Source: Actinomycetota bacterium
GTDB taxonomy: Bacteria > Actinomycetota > Actinomycetes > Propionibacteriales > Propionibacteriaceae
Direction of reading: 5' to 3'
Length of the DNA stretch: 17,648 bases
NCBI GenBank assembly: GCA_016213595.1
Contig: JACRAA010000358.1
Span: 1 to 17,648, forward strand
Of the stretch, positions 1 through 6,334 are shown piece by piece; the stretch's first letter is position 1, and each line of letters starts with the position of its first letter. Under the pieces are notes generated by a model, which worked only from the letters and a program-made list of their open reading frames with translations, searched no databases and had not been told where the DNA came from. The translations under genes and the position numbers were made by a program.

Positions 1-616
1 CCCCACCGGCTGCCACTATCGCCTCTCGCCAGCCCGCTGTCCGTTGGTCAGCCGTCTCTACATGTTCGGGCCCGCTGACGCAGGCGATGTCGTGGAACCC
101 TGCCTGCTGCAGCAGCTCCACGCTTCGCCGCGCACCCCCGACGTTGTCGACGACGACCGAGTCGAGGTCGTACCCCGGTGCCGTCCGGTCCACGCACACG
201 ACCGGCAGCCCTCGGTCGATCACCTCGTCAAGGTTGATGGCATCACTCGCCGGCGCGACGATCAGCCCGGCGACTGACTCGCTGACCATCACCTTGAGAT
301 AGTCGGCCTCCCTGTCCGGCCGACCATCCGTGTCGCAGAGCATGACGGTGTAGCCGGCGGCGTGAGCCCGTTCTGCCACGGCCTTCGTCATCGACGTGAA
401 GAACGGGTTCTCCAGGTCCGGGATCATCATGGCGATGATCTCCGACGTCCTGCGGCGCAATGTGCGCGCGGTCCGGTTCGGGACGTACTGCAGTGCTGCC
501 GCCGCCGCCAGCACTGACTTCTTCATCGAGTCGTTGACCTCGACGCCGTTGAGGACGCGCGACACGGTCGCGGGTGAGACCCCGGCTCGGTGAGCAACGT
601 CATAGATCGTGGCCAC
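1..616 (-). CDS. LacI-family transcriptional regulator (partial, C-terminus beyond left edge)
   Basis: DNA-binding repressor of the LacI/GalR family; 205 N-terminal residues are in the window and the frame stays open to the edge. The helix-turn-helix is clear at residues 3-24 (IYDVAHRAGVSPATVSRVLNG), followed by the hinge-helix region around residues 47-56 (NRTARTLRRR). The periplasmic-binding-protein-like effector domain begins near residue 58 with the family-typical IPDLENPFF. The GTG start was chosen because the family N-terminus MATIYDVA begins there; it lies two bases after the stop of the upstream Asp-box gene, so it is the distal gene of the same operon. It most likely represses that operon through the palindrome at 5691-5710, with a sugar or sugar acid as inducer. 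Family assignment is sure; target and effector are inferred. Confidence 0.93.
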   Translation of the reverse strand, partial: MATIYDVAHRAGVSPATVSRVLNGVEVNDSMKKSVLAAAAALQYVPNRTARTLRRRTSEIIAMMIPDLENPFFTSMTKAVAERAHAAGYTVMLCDTDGRPDREADYLKVMVSESVAGLIVAPASDAINLDEVIDRGLPVVCVDRTAPGYDLDSVVVDNVGGARRSVELLQQAGFHDIACVSGPEHVETADQRTAGWREAIVAAGG

Positions 617-618
617 TG

Positions 619-1656
619 TCAGCCGGGCTCTCGGCCGGCGACGCGCAGCTCTCGGACCTCGATGCTGCGCCGGTCCCCGGTGTAGCTCACCAGCAGCCGG
701 TCCGACTCCCCCACGACTGCTGGGTACGAGTACTCGCCCTCGCCCGTCTCCAGGTCCAGCAGCCTCGTCCAGGATCCTGCGTCGTCACCCGACCACGACA
801 CTGTCAGGGGTGTCCGCGGTCCCCAGTTCACGCCCACCGGGTTCCCCACGAGGAACAGCCCGTACGTCGGAAGGTCCACGACGTCGATGCCGCTGTTGTT
901 GTTGGGCAGGGAGGTCCGAGCCGCAGGAGCCCAGCTCTCCCCGTCGTCACTGGAGCTGGAGCTGAACACCCATCCTTCGGAGCTGCGCAACAGCATCCGG
1001 ACATGTCCCTGCGGGTCCAGCCAGAGAGTGGGCTGGATGACGCCACGCCCCGCGAAGGACTGGTCGCTGACAGGGATGCCGGAGCGCCTGCCCGGCGGTG
1101 ACTCGCCCACGGTGAGCTCGGCTCGGATCTCTGGACCTCGGCGCCAGGTTGCGCCCCCGTCGTCGGAGATGTCGACGAAGGCGCGCCACCCGCCGTCCTC
1201 CGCTGATGACGGAGCAAGCTGCCTGCCTGAGGGCAGCTCGAGGATCTTCGTCCGGGTCGGCCCGCGGTTGATGGGGTCCTCTGGCACCAGCAGGCGTGGC
1301 GAGCTCCAGGTCCTGCCGTCATCGGCCGACTCCGCCACCCAGGTCTCCCAGCTGGCGATCGTGCGCCCAACCTTGAAGAACAGCCTCACCCGGCCGTCAG
1401 GGAGGCGGTGGAGCACGGGGTTCCAGTGGGGCAGATCGTGACCGGGAGCCATCAGGACGAGTCGCTCCATGTCCTCAGAGCCACCGCGACTCACGCCGAT
1501 CCGTACGTCGTCCGCGCCTTCGCGGGTCCCTTGGAACCACGCGCACAACACCCCACCGTCGCGTGTGGGCAGAACCGTGGAGGCATGGCAGACGACCCCG
1601 GGAGCCATCTCGAGTGAGATGCTCCCGACGGTGCGGAGCAACGGAGCGGAGACCAT
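619..1656 (-). CDS. Intracellular Asp-box (BNR) sialidase-like protein
   Basis: A 345-residue predicted six-bladed beta-propeller of the BNR/neuraminidase-like type (resembling the predicted-neuraminidase group COG4692). Three Asp-boxes fit S-x-D-x-G-x-x-W exactly at residues 110-117, 164-171 and 235-242; a fourth at 289-296 has Ala for the Gly. Other family-like stretches are HAST near residue 24, HWNPVL near 77, NNNSGIDVV near 252 and YSYPAVV near 309. There is no signal peptide or membrane segment, so it should act in the cytoplasm on imported substrate. The ATG lies three bases after the upstream permease stop, with AAGGG seven bases ahead. Lying with an aldolase of the sialate-lyase family suggests release of sialic acid or a related keto-sugar or uronic acid, but the sequence does not fix the substrate; a lyase or other glycosidase activity is possible. 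Confidence 0.85.
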   Translation of the reverse strand: MVSAPLLRTVGSISLEMAPGVVCHASTVLPTRDGGVLCAWFQGTREGADDVRIGVSRGGSEDMERLVLMAPGHDLPHWNPVLHRLPDGRVRLFFKVGRTIASWETWVAESADDGRTWSSPRLLVPEDPINRGPTRTKILELPSGRQLAPSSAEDGGWRAFVDISDDGGATWRRGPEIRAELTVGESPPGRRSGIPVSDQSFAGRGVIQPTLWLDPQGHVRMLLRSSEGWVFSSSSSDDGESWAPAARTSLPNNNSGIDVVDLPTYGLFLVGNPVGVNWGPRTPLTVSWSGDDAGSWTRLLDLETGEGEYSYPAVVGESDRLLVSYTGDRRSIEVRELRVAGREPG

Positions 1657-1659
1657 GCG

Positions 1660-2496
1660 TCAGCCCTTGATGCCGGAGCTCGCGATGCCGGCCACGAAGT
1701 AGCGCTGCAGCGCGAAGTAGACGACCAACGTCGGCAGGACAGCCATGCAGCATGCCGCCAGAGCCGTCCCGTACTGGAAGGAGGCGTTCTGGTTCACGGC
1801 TCCCCAGTACTGCGAGATCGCGACCGGAAGGGTCTTCATGATGTCCTGCCGGACGGCGATCATCGGCCAGAGGAAGGCGTTCCAGTTCGCGATGAACGTG
1901 AGGATCGTCACCGTGGACAGTGCCGGCCCCGAGAGCGGCAGCATGATCTGCCAGAAGATCCGGAACTCGCCGGCCCCGTCGATCCGGGCAGCCTCCTCGA
2001 GCTCCATGGGCAGCTCGCGGAAGAACGCATGCAGGATGAAGATGCTCGTCACGTTCGCCACCGAGGGCAGGATCAGGCCCTGCAGCGTGTTCAGCAGATC
2101 CATCTTGCCCGCCATGAGGTACAGGGGGATGACGTAGGCCTGCATCGGCACGAGAAGCATGACGATGATGCTCTGGTACAGGACCCGGCGCCCGCGGAAG
2201 TGGAAACGGGCCAATGCGTACGCAGCCATCGTGGAGGCGACGAGAATGCCGAGCGTGCCCACCACGGCGACGATCAGGGAGTTCGCCATCCACGTGAAGT
2301 ACGGGAACTTCTCCAGCACTGTCCGGTAGTTGCTCAGGGTCACCTGCGCCGGTATCCACGACGGGGGGTACGACTGGATGTCGGACTCCGGCTTGAGCGA
2401 CGAGATGACCGTCCACACGACCGGCAGGATGAAGAACAGGCACGCCAGGATCACGACGGCGTAGAACAGGGGCTTGATCCATCTGGGCTGCTTCAT
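1660..2496 (-). CDS. Carbohydrate ABC transporter permease (MalG-like, CUT1)
   Basis: Inner-membrane subunit of a sugar importer, 278 residues with about six hydrophobic helices, the first at roughly residues 10-32. The cytoplasmic EAA loop that docks the ATPase is present at residues 167-176 (EEAARIDGAG). The C-terminus QRYFVAGIASSGIKG is typical of MalG-type permeases. The frame is open upstream of the chosen start, but the ATG at 2496 forms an ATGA overlap with the stop of the partner permease and has an AGAGGAAG ribosome site. The protein from there begins MKQPRW and enters the first membrane helix directly. The overlap implies translational coupling and equal amounts of the two permeases. 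No ATPase gene lies in the visible operon, so a shared MsiK-type ATPase encoded elsewhere is inferred, as is common in actinomycetes. Confidence 0.95.
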   Translation of the reverse strand: MKQPRWIKPLFYAVVILACLFFILPVVWTVISSLKPESDIQSYPPSWIPAQVTLSNYRTVLEKFPYFTWMANSLIVAVVGTLGILVASTMAAYALARFHFRGRRVLYQSIIVMLLVPMQAYVIPLYLMAGKMDLLNTLQGLILPSVANVTSIFILHAFFRELPMELEEAARIDGAGEFRIFWQIMLPLSGPALSTVTILTFIANWNAFLWPMIAVRQDIMKTLPVAISQYWGAVNQNASFQYGTALAACCMAVLPTLVVYFALQRYFVAGIASSGIKG

Positions 2497-3362
2497 GCCG
2501 TCTTCCTCTCGCGGTTGCCGATCCGGTTCTGGACGGTGATCAGCACCATCAGCAGAAGCAGGATGACGACTTCGATCGCCGAGCCGTAGCCGAGCTCGTA
2601 GTTGGTGAAAGCCGACGTGTACATGTACTGCACCATCGTCAGCGTCGACGTTCCCGGCCCGCCGTTCGTCATCACGTAGATCTGGTCGAACAGCTGGACG
2701 ACGTTGACCAGCGTCAAGGTGCTGACCATCATCGTCACAGGCTTGAGCAGGGGCAGCGTGATGTGCCAGAAGACCTGCATCCGGCTCGCCCCGTCGACCT
2801 CCGCCGCCTCGTACGTCTCCTTCGGGATGCCCTGAAGACCGGCCAGGAACAGGATCATGTCGTAGCCGATGTAGGTCCACACCACGACGATCGAGACCGC
2901 GACCAGTGCGAAGCGCTCATTCGTCAGCCAGAAGACCGGGCCTCCGCCGAGCTTCTTGATGTAGTAGTTGAGAAGCCCGAAGTTGTTGTCGTAGATCCAG
3001 TTCCACATGATGCCGACGATGGACGGGATCAGCACGTACGGGATGATCGAGATCGTCCGCATCACCTTCCGCCCCGCCAACTTCTGGTTCAGGAGCATGG
3101 CAAGGAGCAGGCTCGCGACGACGAGCACGGGAACCGTCAGGACGAAGAAGGCCAGCGTGTTCTTGATGGCGACGTAGAAGGAGCTGTCCTGCGCGAGGTT
3201 CACGTAGTTGTCGACGCCGATGAACTTCGGGTTGCCGCCGAGGCTCCACTTGAAGAAGCTGACAAGGAGACCGCCGACGCTGGGGACGAAGCGGAAGACG
3301 CTGAAGATCACGATGTACGGGAGGAGGAAGAGCACGGCGATCTTCCACTGGTTGCGGCGCAT
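2493..3362 (-). CDS. Sugar ABC transporter permease (MalF-like, CUT1)
   Basis: A 289-residue inner-membrane permease that pairs with the MalG-like protein encoded just downstream. It has a short cytoplasmic N-terminus, a first helix at about residues 8-28, and further hydrophobic segments to about residue 280. The EAA loop is at residues 185-206 (EAAEVDG, then ITLPLL). The segment FDQIYVMTNGGPGTSTLT is characteristic of MalF/UgpA-type permeases. The ATG start has AGGA five bases ahead. It follows the binding-protein gene after a 63-base gap that holds a hairpin (3385-3413). Substrate is unknown; the operon suggests a sialoside, uronide or similar glycoside. Family call is sure, substrate is inferred from neighbours. 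Confidence 0.95.
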   Translation of the reverse strand: MRRNQWKIAVLFLLPYIVIFSVFRFVPSVGGLLVSFFKWSLGGNPKFIGVDNYVNLAQDSSFYVAIKNTLAFFVLTVPVLVVASLLLAMLLNQKLAGRKVMRTISIIPYVLIPSIVGIMWNWIYDNNFGLLNYYIKKLGGGPVFWLTNERFALVAVSIVVVWTYIGYDMILFLAGLQGIPKETYEAAEVDGASRMQVFWHITLPLLKPVTMMVSTLTLVNVVQLFDQIYVMTNGGPGTSTLTMVQYMYTSAFTNYELGYGSAIEVVILLLLMVLITVQNRIGNRERKTA

Positions 3363-3384
3363 GATGGTCCTATTCCTGGCCCGT

Positions 3385-3413
3385 GGCGGAGGCCCAGCGT
3401 GTGAGCCTCCACC
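3385..3413 (-). other. Intercistronic hairpin between binding-protein and permease genes
   Basis: On the minus-strand transcript GGTGGAGGC pairs with GCCTCCGCC (one T-G wobble) around an 11-base loop. It starts 12 bases after the binding-protein stop codon. No U-tract follows, so it is not a classical terminator. In ABC operons such hairpins often protect the 3' end of the abundant binding-protein mRNA or partly attenuate the permeases; that role is inferred here. Confidence 0.5.
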
Positions 3414-3425
3414 GCCGGGATGGTC

Positions 3426-4730
3426 CTACTTCTTCAGGACGGCGTTGATGTCGTCCTGAAGCTTCGGGACGACTGTCGCGGCGGGCTTGTCGTTGAGGAC
3501 CACGTCCTGCGCGAAGGTGAGGATCGGGCTGGGAGCCGCGCTCGAGAAGATCTTCGTCGCCTGGGGGTGAGCCGGGAGGAACTTCACGTAGTCGAGCTCC
3601 GAGATGTACGCGTCGATCCCGGGAAGTTTCGTCATGGCGTTGTACGAGGCCTTGTTGGCAGGGATCTGTCCCGACTTGGCCCACTCGGCAGAGTTCTGCG
3701 CCAGCCAGGTCACGAAGTCCTTGACGGCCGCCGCCTTCTTCGCGTCCTTCTTCGCCTGCACCGGAATCGTGATCACCTCGGAAGCTCCCCACACTGCCTT
3801 CTGCGCCCCCATCTGCGGGTAGGGAGCCGTGTCCCAGGCGAACTTCACGGCGGAGAACCCGGACAGCTGCCAGTTGCCGTCCACGACCATGGCGACCTTG
3901 CCGGCCTTGAAGTCGTCGATCGGCGACTTCTCGCCCACCGGAACGACCTTCTGGTTGAAGATCAGGTCCTCGAGGACGTTGATCGCAGGGGCCGTCTTGG
4001 CCGTGTCGAGAGAGATCGACTTCATGTCGGCCGTGAACGGGTTGTAGCCGTCCTGGTTCATCAGTGCGAAGACCTGGTAGAAGGCGTGGTGGTTCATCGA
4101 GAAGCCGAGCCCGTACGTCTGCACGCTCTGCGGGTTGAAGCCGCTGTCCGTGGGGTGCTTGCCGTTGGTGTCGACCGTCAGCTTCTGGGCGGCCGCGAGG
4201 AAGGACGCCTTGTCGGTCGGGAAGGAGGAGATTCCGGCCTTCGCGAACATGTCCTTGTTGTAGTAGACGGCATGCATGTTGACGTCGAGCGGGACACCGT
4301 ACTGCTTCTTGTTGTAGCTGCTGCCGTCCCAGGCGATGGGGAGGAAGTCGTCCTTCTTGAGGCCGAGGTCGCCCACCGCGCCGCTGTCCAGCACCCCCAT
4401 GTCGGCGAACTGGCCGATCTCGAACGTGTGCATCGCGACGACGTCCGGCGAGTTCCCCGCCTGGTAGTCGGCAAGGAACTTGGTGAACATGTTGGTCCAC
4501 TGCAGAGAGGAGAACTCCACCTGAACCTTGCTCTGGCTCGCGTTGTACTTCGTCACCATCGCCTGCATCTTGTCGAGGTCGGAACCCGTCCATCCCCCGT
4601 AGTAGACGATCTTTGACGGCGTCGTGTCCGTCGCGCTGCCGCTGCTGGCGCTGGGGCCGCTGCAGGCAGCCAGACCTGCGACCCCGGGAACCAGCCCCAG
4701 GCCCAAGGCCAAGAGATTCCTTCGCTTCAT
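3426..4730 (-). CDS. Extracellular sugar-binding lipoprotein of an ABC importer
   Basis: A 434-residue family 1 (MalE/UgpB-like) solute-binding protein that captures the sugar outside the membrane and passes it to the two permeases downstream. The N-terminus is a lipoprotein signal: KRRNLL, a hydrophobic stretch, then the lipobox LAAC with Cys23. The paired arginines before a hydrophobic core could also signal Tat export. The mature N-terminus is a Ser/Gly/Thr-rich linker, followed by VYYGGWTGSDLDKMQ, typical of the family. The ATG at 4730 is preferred to an in-frame TTG six bases upstream because AGAGG lies seven bases before the ATG but only one before the TTG. The gene follows the aldolase gene by 21 bases in the same operon. 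Ligand is unknown. Confidence 0.94.
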   Translation of the reverse strand: MKRRNLLALGLGLVPGVAGLAACSGPSASSGSATDTTPSKIVYYGGWTGSDLDKMQAMVTKYNASQSKVQVEFSSLQWTNMFTKFLADYQAGNSPDVVAMHTFEIGQFADMGVLDSGAVGDLGLKKDDFLPIAWDGSSYNKKQYGVPLDVNMHAVYYNKDMFAKAGISSFPTDKASFLAAAQKLTVDTNGKHPTDSGFNPQSVQTYGLGFSMNHHAFYQVFALMNQDGYNPFTADMKSISLDTAKTAPAINVLEDLIFNQKVVPVGEKSPIDDFKAGKVAMVVDGNWQLSGFSAVKFAWDTAPYPQMGAQKAVWGASEVITIPVQAKKDAKKAAAVKDFVTWLAQNSAEWAKSGQIPANKASYNAMTKLPGIDAYISELDYVKFLPAHPQATKIFSSAAPSPILTFAQDVVLNDKPAATVVPKLQDDINAVLKK

Positions 4731-4751
4731 TGCCAAACCTCTTATCTGTCG

Positions 4752-5678
4752 TTACTTGTCGGCGATCAGGCGCCGAAGGTGGTCGGTCACGATCTCGAGC
4801 TGCTCCAGCTCGGCCCGGTTGGTGGCCGTGAGGACCGGTGCCGCGTTACGCGTGACCGTGGTGAGGCGAAGGCCGGCCAGCTGCAGGGCCAGCTTCGCGT
4901 TGGTGGGGTAGCCCTTCAGCTCCGTGAACGAGCACATGGTGAGGATGCTCTGGACCTCGCGGGCGAGCTCGGGCTGTGCGGAGTGGTTGCGGCACAGCCA
5001 GTCGTACACGTCGGGGTGGAAGTTCGCCATCACGCCCGAGTAGCCCGCCGCGCCTGCCTCGAGGCTTTCCAGCAGCGTCGCCGTGTTCGCGTTGAACAGC
5101 TTCACCGGCGATCCCTCGAGGATGGCGAGCCGCTCGCGGATGGTGGCGATGTCGCAGCACGTGTCCTTGACGAAGGCGAACCGCCCGGAGTCGGCCATGA
5201 ACGTCAGGACCTCGGGCGACAGCAGGCGCTTGTACGGGAACGGACACTCGTAGAAGCCGAGGGGCAGGTCGACCGGCAGCGCGTCCATGATGACCGAGAG
5301 GCGGTCGAGGAGGACGGAGTCCGGCTCGTCAGCCGCGGCGAGCCTGTTGCTGATGAGGATCAGAGCCGCCGGGCCGAGGTCGGCGACCGCTGTGAGCTCC
5401 TCGATCTGCCCGCAGGCAGCCCAGGACGTGTGGCCGGACGCGATCACCGGCACCCGTCCCGCCGCTGCCCGCTGGACCGTCTCGAGTACGGCCAGCTTCT
5501 CTTTCAGCGACAGGGTGAAGATCTCGCTGGACTGGCACAGGGCGAACAGACCGGACACCCCATGGTCCATGTACCACGTCGTGAGGTCCTCCAGCGCCGC
5601 GTGGTCCACCTCACCGTCCACGGTGAACGGAGTGAGCATGGTGGGCCACACATGGTCGGGGAAGGTCAGGGCCGGCAT
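4752..5678 (-). CDS. DHDPS/N-acetylneuraminate lyase family aldolase
   Basis: A class I (Schiff-base) aldolase of about 308 residues with the DapA/NanA TIM-barrel fold, predicted to cleave or form a 2-keto acid in the cytoplasm. Numbered from the chosen ATG, the Schiff-base lysine is Lys171 (FAFVKDTCCD) and the catalytic tyrosine Tyr143 (GFYECPF). The usual pyruvate-carboxylate loop GSTGE is replaced by QSSE (residues 49-52), which marks a divergent subfamily. True dihydrodipicolinate synthase is unlikely because the gene heads a sugar-uptake operon; sialate lyase, keto-deoxy-sugar aldolase or a related activity fits better. The ATG at 5678 has GGAGG five bases ahead; a TTG one codon upstream is too close to that site. 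It is the first gene of the operon, directly behind the candidate operator. Confidence 0.88.
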   Translation of the reverse strand: MPALTFPDHVWPTMLTPFTVDGEVDHAALEDLTTWYMDHGVSGLFALCQSSEIFTLSLKEKLAVLETVQRAAAGRVPVIASGHTSWAACGQIEELTAVADLGPAALILISNRLAAADEPDSVLLDRLSVIMDALPVDLPLGFYECPFPYKRLLSPEVLTFMADSGRFAFVKDTCCDIATIRERLAILEGSPVKLFNANTATLLESLEAGAAGYSGVMANFHPDVYDWLCRNHSAQPELAREVQSILTMCSFTELKGYPTNAKLALQLAGLRLTTVTRNAAPVLTATNRAELEQLEIVTDHLRRLIADK

Positions 5679-5690
5679 CAATGCCTCCAG

Positions 5691-5710
5691 CTCAGAAATC
5701 GATTTCTCAG
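5691..5710. promoter_or_regulatory. Candidate LacI-family operator
   Basis: CTCAGAAATCGATTTCTCAG is a 20-bp palindrome with nine of ten base pairs symmetric; its inner 14 bp (5694-5707) are perfect. It is CG-centred, as expected for LacI-family operators. It ends 12 bases before the aldolase ATG and lies about ten bases downstream of a candidate -10 box, so a bound repressor would cover the transcription start. The operon's last visible gene encodes a LacI-family protein. I noticed no second copy in the other intergenic regions. Confidence 0.7.
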
Positions 5711-5719
5711 TGCATCCCT

Positions 5720-5749
5720 ATGCAAGCACGCATCGAGCCACCACGTCAA
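5720..5749 (-). promoter_or_regulatory. Candidate promoter of the sugar-uptake operon
   Basis: On the minus strand TTGACG (5744-5749) is a good -35 match, and TTGCAT (5720-5725) a weak -10 after an 18-base spacer. The palindromic operator follows directly. The 141-base gap 5679-5819 holds this promoter and the operator and no gene that I can see. The -35 is convincing, the -10 less so. Confidence 0.4.
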
Positions 5750-5819
5750 AGTGGGTCTCGTGTCTTGAGCTTCATGCACCAGCTCGCCGGCCACGGAAGG
5801 TGAGCACGAGCCCGATCGA

Positions 5820-6269
5820 TCAGTCGGCTTCGAGTGCATCCTTCGCCCTCGGCAAAGCCGAGACCTCCGCATCCATCGTCTTCTGAACCATGGACGCCAT
5901 GAGGATCGCCTTGGCGGCGGACAGCTCGGCGGAGAGGGAGAACGTCACCTTGGTGCCGTCCCCAGCGGGTTCGAAGACGTACTCCCCTCGGGGACGCACG
6001 GGACCGGCGGTGCCCACGAAGGCCACACGGCGCCCGGGCTCGTACGCCGTCACCTCGATGTCGGCCGCTACGGGTCTGCCCATGGGGCCGGCGACCTGCT
6101 GGGAGTAGGTCGCCCCGACACCGGGATCACCATGCCGGGCGATGGACACGACGCCGGGTCGCCACCTCGGGTCGTTCTCGGCGTCCCCGAAGAACGCGAA
6201 CACCGTGTCGACGGGACGGTCGATGAGGATCCAGCTGGACGCTCCCACCTGCTTGGTCATGAGCCGCAT
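5820..6269 (-). CDS. SRPBCC-fold (START-like) ligand-binding protein
   Basis: A 149-residue protein of the SRPBCC superfamily, polyketide-cyclase/dehydrase type. The N-terminal strand and helix read ILIDRPVDTVFAFFGDAENDPRW (residues 15-37, with the family's typical P-x-x-x-V-F-x-F and the D-P-x-W element). Later strands include IEVTAYEPGRRVAFVG and GEYVFEPAGDGTKVTF, and a C-terminal amphipathic helix from about residue 118 closes the cavity. The fold binds a hydrophobic ligand; the ligand is not predictable here. The ATG at 6269 is the chosen start, with ATG 6260 possible; neither has a strong ribosome site. It lies 65 bases after the cytochrome b stop on the same strand and may be co-transcribed. 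The frame is open further upstream, but that sequence overlaps cytochrome b out of frame. Confidence 0.82.
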   Translation of the reverse strand: MRLMTKQVGASSWILIDRPVDTVFAFFGDAENDPRWRPGVVSIARHGDPGVGATYSQQVAGPMGRPVAADIEVTAYEPGRRVAFVGTAGPVRPRGEYVFEPAGDGTKVTFSLSAELSAAKAILMASMVQKTMDAEVSALPRAKDALEAD

Positions 6270-6291
6270 GGTGACAGGTGGCGACCCGTCC

Positions 6292-6301
6292 TGCCTAGGC
6301 A
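6292..6301. other. Perfect 10-bp palindrome in the cytochrome b / SRPBCC gap
   Basis: TGCCTAGGCA, containing the rare CCTAGG, lies 23 bases upstream of the SRPBCC start. It could be a small regulator site or chance; no promoter hexamers are evident beside it. Confidence 0.2.
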
Positions 6302-6334
6302 CCGAGGACCTGCTGCCCGTCCGCCCATGATCGC

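Noticed and set aside
2497..2880. 128-codon upstream extension of the MalG-like permease frame
   Set aside because: It lies wholly within the MalF-like permease gene in another frame; the ATGA overlap at 2493-2496 is the expected start.
3420..4616. 398-codon open frame on the plus strand, antisense to the binding protein
   Set aside because: Low-complexity Arg/Val/Asp/Leu composition and no motif; the minus strand encodes a complete lipoprotein.
4779..5768. 329-codon open frame on the plus strand across the aldolase and the operator
   Set aside because: Shadow of the aldolase frame: charged, repetitive composition and no family motif.
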